Assembly (NCBI RefSeq): GCF_003112775.1
Contig: NZ_BFCH01000036.1
Location: 248,001 to 312,000, forward strand
Direction: 5' to 3'
Origin: Mycobacterium montefiorense
GTDB taxonomy: Bacteria; Actinomycetota; Actinomycetes; Mycobacteriales; Mycobacteriaceae
Length of the DNA: 64,000 nt
The notes under the pieces: generated by a model
What the model was told of the DNA's origin: nothing
Databases searched by the model: none
What the model saw: only the letters and a program-made list of their open reading frames with translations
In this document: in pieces, positions 43,783 to 52,780 of the stretch
How positions within the stretch are numbered: the stretch's first letter is position 1
Layout: each line of letters starts with the position of its first letter
Translations under genes and position numbers: made by a program

Positions 43783-45768
43783 TCAGGCAGGATGCAGGCT
43801 GACGGCTATGCCGGAATAGCGCACCATGCCGGTCACCACGTCGATGTCGTCCTTGTTGGTCAGTCGATTGACGTTGGCATCGTGGTGGCCGTGCGGGATC
43901 GACACCGCTCCGCGGCGCATCGCTTCGTCGACCTTCGCGATGCCGGTCAACTCTCCGTTGGCGCTGCGCACGGTTACCCGACGGCCGCTGACGACGCCCG
44001 CGGCGGCGCCGTCCTGCGGGCTGATCAGGATCTCGGCGGCTTCGCCGAGAAAGTCGAGTTGCCCGTTCAGCTTTCGGCGCTGCCGGCGCGGCACCATCAC
44101 CAGCGGCGGGGTCGGCTCGAGTGCGGCGAGTTGATCGACGAGCAGCGGTGGCGCCAGCCGCCAGCCGCCCATCCGCCCGACGTGCTCCTCGACCCACGCC
44201 GCCGGAAGCTCGCGCGGCACTTCCGCCCAGCCCGTGGCGGCCACTTCGTCGTACTTGGTGCGGGCCCCGGCCAGCAGGACGGCGAGCACGTCGTCGTCGG
44301 TGCTGGTGTCGGGGTCGCCGAGACTGCTTAGGTTGTAGCCCAGCCGCCTGCCGATTTCGGCGAAGACCCACCACATCGATCGCCGCTCACCGACCGGGTC
44401 GACGACCGCGGAGCTGTATTGCACCGACACCTGCGAGCTCAGGATGTCGTGAATGGTGATGTCGGGACGTTCCAGCGGATCCTTGGTCGGCAGCACGTGG
44501 GTGGCCAACTCGGTGGTCTCGTTGTTGATGATCTCGGTAGTGGCGAAGACTTCCAGGTTCTGCAGCGCTGGGATCAACTTGCCCGTTTCGGGAAACGACG
44601 TGACCAGGCTGCCGCCGACGTTGATCAGGGCGCGGATGTTCCCGGCCGCGATCTCGTCGGGCAGTACCGCGCACGGCCATTCGTTGATGAACGCCTGGGC
44701 CTCCGGGCGGCTGCGCGGACCGGGGCCGAATGATCCCTCGACTGGGGTGACCGGCAGCAGATCGCCGAAAGTTTCGAGCTGGTAAGCGAATCCGGGATGG
44801 AACCAGGTGCCGCCGGGCCGGTTCATCGCGCCGGTGAGGATCATCAGCACCCAGGCGAGCCACTGGGTGACGTTGGCCCGTTCGGCCGTCATCGTGACGC
44901 CGGTGCCGGTCTCGACCGCGACGCATTTGGCGGCGCGCACCGCCTCGCCCAGCCGCGTCAGCTCCGCCGCGGGTACGTCGGCGAACGCCGCGGTGTGTTC
45001 GAGAGTGAACGGCTCGACCGCGGCGGTCAGTTCGTCGATACCTTGAACCGGCACATCGGTTTTCATGCCGTCGCGCAGAATTTCGCGGACCAGATAGGCC
45101 AGCACCGCGTGGTCGGTGCTGGGCCGCGGTGCGAGATGACCGGAGGCCAGCCGCGCGGTCTCGGTGCGCCGCGGGTCGATCACCCAGACCTGCCCGCGCT
45201 TGGCGATCTCGCGCACCGTGCCGGTCGGGTTGGGCATCGAGATCGCATGGCCGTGTGAGACCACCGGGTTGGCGCCGACGAGCATCAGAAAATCGCACTC
45301 GTCCAAATCGGTGCGGCCGGACAGGCCCATGAATCCGCCCACCAAATCGGAGACCAGAGGCTTAGCGGTGCCGTCGATGGTCAGCGGGCTGAACTTCGCC
45401 GGTGTGCCGATCGCGGCGTGTAAGGCCTCGGCCATCCGGAACCCGGCGCTTTCCATCGTGCTGAAGTAGAAGCCGACCGCCTGGGGCCCGTGGCGGTCGA
45501 TGATGTCCTTGAGCCGGGTGCCCAGGTCGTCGAGACAGGCGTCCCAGCTGGTGTCTTGCAGCGCGCCGTCCACCCGAATCCGCGGCCGTTCCAGCCGGTC
45601 CGGGTGGTGGTGCAGCAGGGGCAGCGCGCGGCCCTTCGGGCAGCAGTAACCGTGCGAAAACGGGTGGTCCTGGTCGCCGCGAACGCGGACCACCTCGTCC
45701 CCGTCGACGTCGACCAGAATGCCGCACACCGACGTGCAGATACGGCAGAAGCTGCGCACCGTTTTCAT
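43783..45768 (-). CDS. Molybdopterin oxidoreductase (formate dehydrogenase/nitrate reductase alpha-like)
   Basis: ATG 45768 (MKTVRSFCRICTSVCGILV) gives 661 residues. CRICTSVCG and GYCCPKGRAL supply four cysteines for an N-terminal 4Fe-4S cluster. Domains for bis-MGD binding follow (VIDPRRTETARLASGHLAPRP, GANPVVSHG, GTWFHPGF), and the C-terminal dinucleotide-binding domain starts near LVMVPRRQRRKLNGQLDFL. There is no twin-arginine signal, so it is probably cytoplasmic. It follows the CMD/SDR genes on the same strand after 185 bases with hairpins, so it may be a separate transcript. Substrate unknown. Confidence 0.88.
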   Translation of the reverse strand: MKTVRSFCRICTSVCGILVDVDGDEVVRVRGDQDHPFSHGYCCPKGRALPLLHHHPDRLERPRIRVDGALQDTSWDACLDDLGTRLKDIIDRHGPQAVGFYFSTMESAGFRMAEALHAAIGTPAKFSPLTIDGTAKPLVSDLVGGFMGLSGRTDLDECDFLMLVGANPVVSHGHAISMPNPTGTVREIAKRGQVWVIDPRRTETARLASGHLAPRPSTDHAVLAYLVREILRDGMKTDVPVQGIDELTAAVEPFTLEHTAAFADVPAAELTRLGEAVRAAKCVAVETGTGVTMTAERANVTQWLAWVLMILTGAMNRPGGTWFHPGFAYQLETFGDLLPVTPVEGSFGPGPRSRPEAQAFINEWPCAVLPDEIAAGNIRALINVGGSLVTSFPETGKLIPALQNLEVFATTEIINNETTELATHVLPTKDPLERPDITIHDILSSQVSVQYSSAVVDPVGERRSMWWVFAEIGRRLGYNLSSLGDPDTSTDDDVLAVLLAGARTKYDEVAATGWAEVPRELPAAWVEEHVGRMGGWRLAPPLLVDQLAALEPTPPLVMVPRRQRRKLNGQLDFLGEAAEILISPQDGAAAGVVSGRRVTVRSANGELTGIAKVDEAMRRGAVSIPHGHHDANVNRLTNKDDIDVVTGMVRYSGIAVSLHPA

Positions 45769-45856
45769 ACATCGGTAACGTACTCTCGCATTCCGAGAAG
45801 CACTATTACTGTTTTGGAAATAGCATTTCCAGCACGGCGCGGCGTTCGCGGTCCCG

Positions 45857-45885
45857 ACCCGACGGCGCTTGACGTCCCGTCGGGT
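45857..45885 (-). terminator. Hairpin after the CMD gene
   Basis: ACCCGACGG (45857-45865) and CCGTCGGGT (45877-45885) form a perfect 9-base stem with an 11-base loop, 69 bases downstream of the CMD-protein stop. No T run follows, as is common for mycobacterial terminator-like hairpins. Confidence 0.5.
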
Positions 45886-45933
45886 GTGCGTCCCCGGCTT
45901 TGGGTGTGCATCCATGGCGCCAGGAGTGCACCC
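45882..45933. repeat. Direct repeat and imperfect hairpin, GGGTGTGC type
   Basis: GGGTGTGCGTCC (45882-45893) recurs as GGGTGTGCATCC (45902-45913), 20 bases on. The second copy pairs imperfectly with GGAGTGCACCC (45923-45933) across TGGCGCCA. The combination looks like a small interspersed mycobacterial intergenic element; other copies were not searched for. Confidence 0.4.
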
Positions 45934-45953
45934 TCAACGCTCCGACGCGGTCG

Positions 45954-46751
45954 TCACACGGGCGATGTTCCGGCTTCGGCCAGCACCCGCTGCTGCTGCT
46001 CCGCGATCACCTGGTGGAGGTATTCGGCCTTCGCGAAGCCGTAGTATGCGGCGAATTGCAATGCCAGTTCGTCCATCTCGTCGAACGAGACGTCACCGCT
46101 CTTGAGTGCCGCGTAAACGTGGGACATGATCGGGATTTCGGTGTCCTGAAACGCCACGCACGCCACGGTGATCAGGCGCCGTTCCTTCATCCCCAGCCCG
46201 CGGCGAAGCCACATCTCACCGAACACGAAGTTCAGGATGCCCGCGCCCGTGTAGGGGTTATCGCGCGGTGGCGCGAACGGCAGGCAGTTGATGTCCTTGA
46301 AGGAGCTCTCGCCACCGAGGAGGCGTTGCTCCGGGTCGCTTTCGGTGACCATCGGCAGCAACGGCTCGGCGGGCGACGGTTCTTCGCCGCGCGCCGCCAT
46401 GATGGCGAACCACTGCTGGTCCACGACGATGTTGAACCTCGACGCCTTGGGCCACCCCGCGTAGACGGCGAAATGCAGTACGGTCTCCCGCATCTCGTCG
46501 ATCGTGATGTCACCACTGTTCAGTGCGGCGTAGATGTGTTGTTCCAGGGGCTGGGCGGCATCGGCGGCGGCGACGCAGGCCAGGGTGACGAATCTGCGGT
46601 CGCGACGGCTAAGCGTCGGTCGCGACCACACCTCGGCGAAGACGAAGTCGATCAACCCGTTTGCGAAGGCGGTGCCGTCCTGTTCGGGCGGGTCGACAGT
46701 CATCACCTCGGCGTACTGGCGAATGCCCCGGTCTCGACGCGTCGTATCCAT
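45954..46751 (-). CDS. Double carboxymuconolactone-decarboxylase-fold protein
   Basis: A 265-residue protein with two tandem CMD (AhpD-like) repeats: FANGLIDFVFAEVWSRPTLSRRDRRFVTLACVAAADAAQPLEQHIYAAL in the first half and ILNFVFGEMWLRRGLGMKERRLITVACVAFQDTEIPIMSHVYAAL in the second, each followed by the HFAVYAGWPKA/QFAAYYGFAKA turn. The AhpD CxxC redox pair is absent, so a hydrolase or decarboxylase role on a small aromatic or lactone is likelier than peroxidase. It begins 8 bases after the second SDR gene stop and is part of that operon. Confidence 0.87.
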   Translation of the reverse strand: MDTTRRDRGIRQYAEVMTVDPPEQDGTAFANGLIDFVFAEVWSRPTLSRRDRRFVTLACVAAADAAQPLEQHIYAALNSGDITIDEMRETVLHFAVYAGWPKASRFNIVVDQQWFAIMAARGEEPSPAEPLLPMVTESDPEQRLLGGESSFKDINCLPFAPPRDNPYTGAGILNFVFGEMWLRRGLGMKERRLITVACVAFQDTEIPIMSHVYAALKSGDVSFDEMDELALQFAAYYGFAKAEYLHQVIAEQQQRVLAEAGTSPV

Positions 46752-46759
46752 CGTGGCTC

Positions 46760-47584
46760 CTACCTGATCGTCACGCCGGCATCGACTTTGAACTCGAGCC
46801 CCGTGACGTAACGCGATTCATCCGAGACCAGGAAGAGCACGGCATTGCTCACGTCGGATGCCTCGATAAGGGGCGCCGGCAGCGCGTTGAGGAAGATCGG
46901 CAGGAGGTCGGGCCGTGCCGCGATGTGTTCGTGCAGCGATGGTGGCGCCATCCCGGTCGCCACGCCCGTGGGATGGACGGTGTTGACCCGAATATTTTGC
47001 GCGGCAAGCTCATTGGCAAGGGCCAAGCTCATGCCCACGATCCCGTGTTTGGACGCGGTGTAGGGCACATGCAGCGGCGTGCCCTTGATGCCCGCCGAGG
47101 AACTGATATTGACCAGGCTGCCGCCGCGCTCAACCAGATGTGGAATCGCCGCGGCGCAGGTGTTCCAGACGCCGATCAGATTGACATCCGTCACCAAGCG
47201 CCACTGCTCGGCCGTCGTCGTGTCCCAGGTGCCGGTGGTGAGGATTCCGGCGTTGGCGACGGCCGCGTCGAGCCCGCCGAGCTGCGAGACCGCCTCGTTC
47301 ACAACGGACTTCATCGCGTCGCCGTCACGGACGTCGGCCACGTAGGTCAGCGCCGTGCGGTGATGTTCACGGACCAGCCGCGCGGTTTCGGCCAGGTCTT
47401 CTTCCGTCGCCAACGGGTAGTCCAGTCCGGCAAGGGGCGCGCAGACATCGACCAGTACCAGGTCGGCGCCTTCCTCGGCCAGGCGTACGGCATGGCTGCG
47501 ACCCATTCCCCTTGCGGCCCCAGTGATTAGGACGCGTTTGCCTGCCGCACGCCCTGTCGACCCGCTATCGGACCCGGTGGTCAT
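46760..47584 (-). CDS. Mycofactocin-coupled SDR oxidoreductase (second)
   Basis: A 274-residue SDR. KRVLITGAARGMGRSHAVRLAEEGADLVLVDVC then CAPLAGLDYPLATEEDLAETARLVREHHRTALTYVADVRD is the characteristic insertion after strand 2 of the mycofactocin-coupled family, which keeps its NAD non-exchangeable. SSSAGIKGTPLHVPYTASKHG holds Ser, Tyr and Lys. Start ATG 47584 overlaps the upstream SDR stop as ATGA. Mycofactocin itself is made by genes outside this window. Substrate, perhaps an alcohol, is unknown. Confidence 0.88.
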   Translation of the reverse strand: MTTGSDSGSTGRAAGKRVLITGAARGMGRSHAVRLAEEGADLVLVDVCAPLAGLDYPLATEEDLAETARLVREHHRTALTYVADVRDGDAMKSVVNEAVSQLGGLDAAVANAGILTTGTWDTTTAEQWRLVTDVNLIGVWNTCAAAIPHLVERGGSLVNISSSAGIKGTPLHVPYTASKHGIVGMSLALANELAAQNIRVNTVHPTGVATGMAPPSLHEHIAARPDLLPIFLNALPAPLIEASDVSNAVLFLVSDESRYVTGLEFKVDAGVTIR

Positions 47585-48411
47585 AGCTTGTTGCAGAAGC
47601 CGGCGTCGACGGGGAAGGTCACGCCAGTAACGTACCTGCCCTCGTCGGAGACCAGGAAGGCGATCGCGCCGCTGATGTCTTCGGGCTCGAGCATCCCGAC
47701 CGGCAGCGGGTTCTGCAGATGCGGTCCGCCGCCGGGGTAATTCTCCAGGAACTCGGTCATCGCGGGGTTGACCGCCATCATCGTGTTGACCGCGGTGGGG
47801 TGCACGGTGTTGACCCGAATATTGGCCGGCGCAAGCGCATTGGCGAGGGTTCGCATCAATCCGACGATGCCGTGCTTGGACGCCGCGTAGCCGAGGCCGC
47901 CGCCCTGCGCACCGCCAAAGCCTCGCAATCCGGCCGTGGAGCTGGTGAACACGATCGATCCGCCCCGATTGCCGGCGAGCAGGTGCGGAATCGCCGCCGA
48001 GGCGACGTGGTACGAACCGTCGAGATTGACGCCGACGGCCGCACGCCACTGGTCCAGCTCTTCTTCGATGCTCAGCTCGCGGAAGGCCACCGGGGCGATA
48101 CCGGCGTTGGCGAGCACAATGTCGAGGCGTCCGAAATGCGCGACCCCGGCGTCCATCGCCGACTTGACCTGATGGAAGTCACGGACGTCCGCGACGGTGC
48201 CGACCATCTTGCCGCCGGCCTGTTCGACCAGGGCGATCGTTTCGTCGAGTTCTTGGGGCGATGCCATCGGGTAATGGTTCGCCGGGATGTCGCTGCAGAT
48301 GTCGATGCCGATGATGTCGGCGCCCTCGCGAGCCAGCCGGATCGCATGACTGCGTCCCTGGCCGCGTGCGACCCCGGAGATAAAGGCGACTTTGCCGTCC
48401 AGCTTGCCCAC
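47581..48411 (-). CDS. Mycofactocin-coupled SDR oxidoreductase (first)
   Basis: A 276-residue SDR starting at GTG 48411. GKVAFISGVARGQGRSHAIRLAREGADIIGIDIC is followed by the family insertion SDIPANHYPMASPQELDETIALVEQAGGKMVG. NAGIAPVAFREL, SSTAGLRGFGGAQGGGLGYAASKHG and GEG-type C-terminus (VTFPVDAGFCNKL) complete the fold. About 75 bases separate it from a divergent TetR gene with two palindromes, which probably controls the operon: this SDR, the next SDR, the CMD protein and perhaps the molybdopterin enzyme. Confidence 0.89.
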   Translation of the reverse strand: MGKLDGKVAFISGVARGQGRSHAIRLAREGADIIGIDICSDIPANHYPMASPQELDETIALVEQAGGKMVGTVADVRDFHQVKSAMDAGVAHFGRLDIVLANAGIAPVAFRELSIEEELDQWRAAVGVNLDGSYHVASAAIPHLLAGNRGGSIVFTSSTAGLRGFGGAQGGGLGYAASKHGIVGLMRTLANALAPANIRVNTVHPTAVNTMMAVNPAMTEFLENYPGGGPHLQNPLPVGMLEPEDISGAIAFLVSDEGRYVTGVTFPVDAGFCNKL

Positions 48412-48455
48412 ATGCCCTCACTTTGATTTACACCGTCGGTGCAGTTAGAGCGCCG

Positions 48456-48493
48456 GTAACCCGGTTACTAGACTGCCACAGTAACATGGTTAC
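48456..48493. promoter_or_regulatory. Two tandem operators of a TetR regulator
   Basis: GTAACCCGGTTAC (48456-48468) and GTAACATGGTTAC (48481-48493) share GTAACNNGGTTAC, 25 bases centre to centre. The second contains the candidate ATG (48486). They sit between divergent promoters of the SDR operon and the TetR gene. Confidence 0.75.
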
Positions 48494-49076
48494 CGTGGCA
48501 GGCAACAGGGGCTCCGAGACGGTAGACCCGATCATCGGAATCGTGGTCGAACTACTCGACACCGAGGGCTCTGACGCCGTCCAGCTTCGCGAAATTGCGA
48601 GGCACGCACGGGTGTCGCTCGCGACGATCTACAAGCGTTACGGGACGCGGGATGAACTCATCGTCGCCGCACTCGAATGGTGGATGGACACTAACCGATA
48701 CGCGAAGCTGCCGGAGCCGGGGGCCGCCAGCGCCTCGGGCGAATCGCTGTATTCGGGCCTGATGCAGGTGCTGCGGACCATTTTCGAGCCGTGGGAACAG
48801 CACCCGCTGATGCTGAAATCCTACTTTCGCGCCAGGTCGGGGCCCGGCGGTGAGCGACTCATCGAACGCGGTGTCGACGCGGTGGTGCCGGTCGCCAGAG
48901 CCGTTCTGGCGCAAGTGGATCAGAGTTTCGCCGATGATCTCGAGTTGATCCTCACCGGCGTCGTATACGGTTTCCTCGGCCGGTTCACGCAGGGGGAGAT
49001 CGACGTCACCGAGATCGTTCCCGGCCTCGAGCGCACGGTGTTCTGGTTGACGACGGGCTACGAAAAGGGCAGGTGA
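48486..49076 (+). CDS. TetR-family repressor of the SDR/CMD operon
   Basis: ATG 48486 gives 196 residues; the frame is open to 48423 and GTG 48495 is an alternative, since the second operator covers the ATG. The DNA-binding domain is VQLREIARHARVSLATIYKRYGTRDELIVAAL. The C-terminal domain (FEPWEQHPLMLKSYFRARSGPGGERL, VYGFLGRFTQGEID) resembles TetR regulators of mycobacterial lipid or steroid pathways (KstR-like group). It lies opposite the mycofactocin-type SDR operon, so it is its likely repressor. Ligand unknown. Confidence 0.88.
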   Translation: MVTVAGNRGSETVDPIIGIVVELLDTEGSDAVQLREIARHARVSLATIYKRYGTRDELIVAALEWWMDTNRYAKLPEPGAASASGESLYSGLMQVLRTIFEPWEQHPLMLKSYFRARSGPGGERLIERGVDAVVPVARAVLAQVDQSFADDLELILTGVVYGFLGRFTQGEIDVTEIVPGLERTVFWLTTGYEKGR

Positions 49077-49086
49077 GGGGTCGGCC

Positions 49087-50424
49087 CTAGAACCACGGGC
49101 CTGGGTAGTGCCCGTCCTGGTCTTGCACCATCACGATTTCCTTGCAGTCGCCGCCGGCGGTGGTTTCGCCGCGGCAGACCAGCGTCCATCCCGATATCCG
49201 CTCGAAGGGCCGGACGGACCAGTTCGTCGCGACCGGATCGGGGGCGGGCAAGGCGAGCACCGAGTACGTTCCGCCGATATTCGTGATGTAGAGATGATCG
49301 GCGAAGAAGGCCATTTTGGAGATCGGAAGCTTCTTGGCGTCATCTCGGTTCTTGAGCAAGTCCCAGTGCTGGGTGCGCAGATTCCACACCCCGAAGCCGA
49401 ACTGCGAATCGGCCGAGTCGCGGCCGTCGACGAAGAGCTTTCCGTCCGACAACGTCGCGGTCAGCCCACCGCCGGAGATCCGATCGGACTCACCCACCTT
49501 GATCATGGCCTTGGCGTTCAGGTCGAAAAACATGGTCGAGACGACGGTGGGAGAGTCTTGATGGGTGATCTTCACCAATTTGTCTGGCCCGTCTGACAAT
49601 TCGGTATCCACCGTGATTACATCGTTGTCCTGATAAATGGTTTCACCCGACGGACGGCGCAGCTCAGCACCAGAGGATTTGCCGGGCTGCGTGTTTCGCT
49701 GAAACGACAGCACGTCCTGCCAGACGCGAGCGGGCGCATCGTCGTTCCACGCACTGGTCAAGTCGCTACCGGAAAGAATGACGGTTCGCGGCGGCGAGGT
49801 AGTGGCATGTCCGTCGGTGAAGGCGTTGAGCCATGCCGCACCGGAGGTCGTTGCGCCGAGCCGCCATTGCTTCGCCTCGGTCAATTGCAACTCGGGAATC
49901 GGTGGCTGCAGTTCTTTCGTCGCCACCTGTTTTCCCGTCTTGAAGTCGAAGGCGTACGCGGTGGTCTTGGTGACCTCGCGTGCCGGCGCCTGCGCCGGTT
50001 TGACCGTCGTCACCACGTAGACGGCCAACAGGTCGTCCGCCGTGCCCGCCAGCGCGCACATGGCTCCGGTGACGTTTTCGCCGGCGGGAATCGTGGGGAG
50101 CGACGGTGCAACGTATTGGCCTGTTTTCGTATCGAACACTTTGGGGCGAATGTCCTCGAGCGCGGATGTGCCGACTGAGAATTCCTCCGGACAGCCGAAG
50201 TACGCCGTTCCGCCGTAGCTTTTCCAGTCCTTCTCCAAAGGGCCGGTTACCGGCGGCGGTGGAGGAGCCGAACTGGTGGTGGCCGCCGAGGTGGAAGTCG
50301 AGGTCGTCGTCGTTAGCGCCGGTGGAGATGCCGTCTCCGAACAGGACGCGATGACCAGACAGACTGCCGGCCCGAGCAGGGCAAGCCGGCGCCTGGGCAT
50401 ACATGTCCCGTTGTCCGCACGCAT
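49087..50424 (-). CDS. Secreted lipoprotein, possible beta-propeller
   Basis: Starts MRADNGTC at 50424 or MPRRRLALLG at 50400. The signal sequence RRRLALLGPAVCLVIASCSE ends in a lipobox IASC, so the mature protein should be lipid-anchored. A Thr/Ser/Pro-rich linker follows (PALTTTTSTSTSAATTSSAPPPPP). The remainder (about 360 residues) has repeated short beta elements such as AYAFDFKTGKQVATKEL and LFVDGRDSADSQFGFGVWNLRTQHWDLLKN, suggesting a PQQ-like propeller. No enzyme motif is visible. Convergent with the TetR gene. Function unknown. Confidence 0.75.
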   Translation of the reverse strand: MRADNGTCMPRRRLALLGPAVCLVIASCSETASPPALTTTTSTSTSAATTSSAPPPPPVTGPLEKDWKSYGGTAYFGCPEEFSVGTSALEDIRPKVFDTKTGQYVAPSLPTIPAGENVTGAMCALAGTADDLLAVYVVTTVKPAQAPAREVTKTTAYAFDFKTGKQVATKELQPPIPELQLTEAKQWRLGATTSGAAWLNAFTDGHATTSPPRTVILSGSDLTSAWNDDAPARVWQDVLSFQRNTQPGKSSGAELRRPSGETIYQDNDVITVDTELSDGPDKLVKITHQDSPTVVSTMFFDLNAKAMIKVGESDRISGGGLTATLSDGKLFVDGRDSADSQFGFGVWNLRTQHWDLLKNRDDAKKLPISKMAFFADHLYITNIGGTYSVLALPAPDPVATNWSVRPFERISGWTLVCRGETTAGGDCKEIVMVQDQDGHYPGPWF

Positions 50425-50481
50425 CAGCAAACCCCCATTAACTGCGACCGCGACTGGTGCGGCCTTTCTCACTATTGCCGA

Positions 50482-51468
50482 TCACGAAACCGGTTGGGCC
50501 GCTGGGAATGTCCATCCGCCATTGAGGACTTCTTCATGCGGCCGATACAGCCGGACCAAATAGTTCCATTCCGGGGTGATCGGCAGGCAGTTGGATGACG
50601 CGGTATCGCAGCCGCCGAATTGAATGGTGATCTCGCCGCCACCGTCCCGCTGCGCGGTGATGTTGTTCAGCGAATAGGCGTCGAGCGCGTTCGGGGTGAA
50701 GTAGCCGTCTTTGTTATAGACGGTAACCGACCAGAACCCGTCGACCGGCACCTCGCCGACGGTGAGCCGATAGACCGTGGCGCCGTCATTGTTTGGTGTA
50801 TGGACGCTGAAGTAGAAGGCGTCTTTTTCCGGATTGCCGCCCCATGCCACTGCCGAGCCGATCAGGTGCCGTACCGGGTCGACGTCATTCTTGGCGCCGA
50901 ACATCGCTGCGGAGTCAGGCACCGTGGCCCCCAGCTGAACAAGTGCGTCCCGGACGGCCTTCTGGCTGACCGGGTCCCACTTCGGGATCTCGAAGCTACC
51001 CGCGTTGTCCTGTCGCACCCCGACAGCGTCTTGAAGTCGATGGACGGTGTTCAGATCGGCGTCGTCATTGGGGTCGACCAGGGTGCGAACGATCGCCACC
51101 ACGTACCGGGTGCCGATGTCGTTGCGGGTCAGAGTGTGTTCGCCCTGCCCGTAGCACACCGCCGGCACGTAGTGGTCTTCGGTAATCAGCTGCATCGACA
51201 TGAACCGGCCGGCGGGATCCGGCAGCGATATCGTCAACGGTCCGGCCTCGAGGTCGAAGACGCCCGCCGAATACAGCGTGTCGCGGTTGGGCCGCACCAC
51301 CAGCTGATTGTCCAGTGGCGTCAGCTCGCGGATGTGCATGAAGGTCCCGAAACCGCCGTCGGCGACGACCTTGCCGAAATACAAGTCGCTTTCAGCCCGG
51401 GCGAAATTGTCTGGTGAAACGAGTACCGCGCCGTCGGATGTCCTGCGCTCTTTCATCGTTCGGACCAT
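50482..51468 (-). CDS. DUF1254/DUF1214 domain protein
   Basis: The frame runs to 51489. Starts at 51468 (MVRTMKERRT), used here, and 51456 (MKERRT) are candidates. The 328-residue protein has an N-terminal DUF1254 part (VVRPNRDTLYSAGVFDLEAGPLTISLPD, MQLITEDHYVPAVCYGQG) and a C-terminal DUF1214 part (YFSVHTPNNDGATVYRLTVGEVPVDGFWSVTVYNKDGYFTPN, EWNYLVRLYRPHEEVLNGGW), a combination of unknown biochemical role. No signal peptide is obvious. It follows the P450 by 24 bases on the same strand, and the two may be one transcript. Confidence 0.84.
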   Translation of the reverse strand: MVRTMKERRTSDGAVLVSPDNFARAESDLYFGKVVADGGFGTFMHIRELTPLDNQLVVRPNRDTLYSAGVFDLEAGPLTISLPDPAGRFMSMQLITEDHYVPAVCYGQGEHTLTRNDIGTRYVVAIVRTLVDPNDDADLNTVHRLQDAVGVRQDNAGSFEIPKWDPVSQKAVRDALVQLGATVPDSAAMFGAKNDVDPVRHLIGSAVAWGGNPEKDAFYFSVHTPNNDGATVYRLTVGEVPVDGFWSVTVYNKDGYFTPNALDAYSLNNITAQRDGGGEITIQFGGCDTASSNCLPITPEWNYLVRLYRPHEEVLNGGWTFPAAQPVS

Positions 51469-51492
51469 ACCCGCCGGGCCGAACGCCACCTA

Positions 51493-52725
51493 TCAATCCA
51501 CGTCGAACTCGATGGGCAGGCTAGTCGGTCCGCTCAAGCTCACCATCGGCTTCCATGGCACTGGTCCGGCGATGCGCGGGTTCACCAGCCGTTGGGACAG
51601 AACGGTCAGCGCTTCGGCGAGCTCGCGGCGGGCCAGGTTGGCGCCCAGGCAGTAGTGAATGCCACCGCCGAAGGTCAGGATCGGGGGTACCCCCTCACGG
51701 GTGATGTCGACGCGGTGCGGGTCGGCGTACACATCGGGATCACGGTTGGCCGCAGCGGTATTGACCAACACCATGGTGCCGGCCGGGAATAGGTACCCGT
51801 CGAGCTCGGCGTCCTCGACCACCAGCCGCAGCGTCCCGCAGGCGATCGGTGAGTGGCGCATGGTTTCCTCGACCGCGCGCATCGCCAGTTCGGGGTGGTC
51901 GGTGAGAAGTTCCCATTGCTCGGGGTGCTCGCACAGCACTTGCACCGAGGCGCCCACCTGGTTGCGGGTGGTGTCTGTTCCCGCCAACAACAGGCCTCCG
52001 GCAAGCATGCGTAGTTCGGCGGCGTTGAGGCGATCTCCGTCTTCCTCGGCGCGGATGAGATCGGAAAGCAGGTCGTCGGTCAGGCTGTGCCGGCGTCGAG
52101 CGACCATCCCGTCGACATAGTCGTCTAGCTCACCCCACGCGCGCATCACGCCGGGCTCCAGTTCGCGAATGTCGGCACTGAAGCTGAAGGCCTTGAAGAT
52201 CTCGTCGGCCCATACCGAAAACTGTTGCCAATCCTCACGTGGTGCGCCGAGCAGCGCGCAGATGATCGGCACGGGGTAGGGGCGGGCGATGGCGGTGACC
52301 ACGTCGCAGCACCCCGCGTCGGCAACGCCGTCGACGAGCTCGTTCATCAGGTCGGCCATCGTGTCGTGCAGGCGCAGGGTCGCTTTGGGGGTGAATGCCT
52401 TGGAGGTCAGACTGCGCAGCCGATGGTGCGCGTCACCTTCCAGGCAGAGCAAGCTGTTGACCACCTTGTCCCACAACGGGCCCGACGTGATGCCGTGGAC
52501 GAGCAGATTGATGCCCGGCGGGATCTGGAATCGGGTGTCGCGAAGAACGGTGCGCACCAGGGGGTACGAGAGCACCTCGGGTCCGTATGGCCCGATCGCG
52601 ATCGGGGCCTGTCGCTGCACGGCTTCGATGCGCGGGTAGATCTCCGCGGGGGTCTCCCCGGCGTCGTAGTCCAACGCGGGGAGATCGGCGTCGAAAACAC
52701 TTGCGGGAGCGGTACCGACAGCCAT
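51493..52725 (-). CDS. Cytochrome P450
   Basis: Start ATG 52725 follows CTAAGGAGACCGCC and gives 410 residues. The heme ligand motif is FGGGIHYCLGANLAR, the I-helix AGTDTTRNQ with acid-alcohol pair, and the ExxR motif EETMRHS. The protein is soluble and needs ferredoxin and reductase supplied elsewhere. The CYP family cannot be fixed by eye; it is not the same as the CYP125-like protein at 53743-54978. A palindrome lies 55-75 bases upstream. Confidence 0.9.
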   Translation of the reverse strand: MAVGTAPASVFDADLPALDYDAGETPAEIYPRIEAVQRQAPIAIGPYGPEVLSYPLVRTVLRDTRFQIPPGINLLVHGITSGPLWDKVVNSLLCLEGDAHHRLRSLTSKAFTPKATLRLHDTMADLMNELVDGVADAGCCDVVTAIARPYPVPIICALLGAPREDWQQFSVWADEIFKAFSFSADIRELEPGVMRAWGELDDYVDGMVARRRHSLTDDLLSDLIRAEEDGDRLNAAELRMLAGGLLLAGTDTTRNQVGASVQVLCEHPEQWELLTDHPELAMRAVEETMRHSPIACGTLRLVVEDAELDGYLFPAGTMVLVNTAAANRDPDVYADPHRVDITREGVPPILTFGGGIHYCLGANLARRELAEALTVLSQRLVNPRIAGPVPWKPMVSLSGPTSLPIEFDVD

Positions 52726-52780
52726 GGCGGTCTCCTTAGCCCGGAATCCGCGACGCGCGAAGCGCGCGGACAACTTTCAA

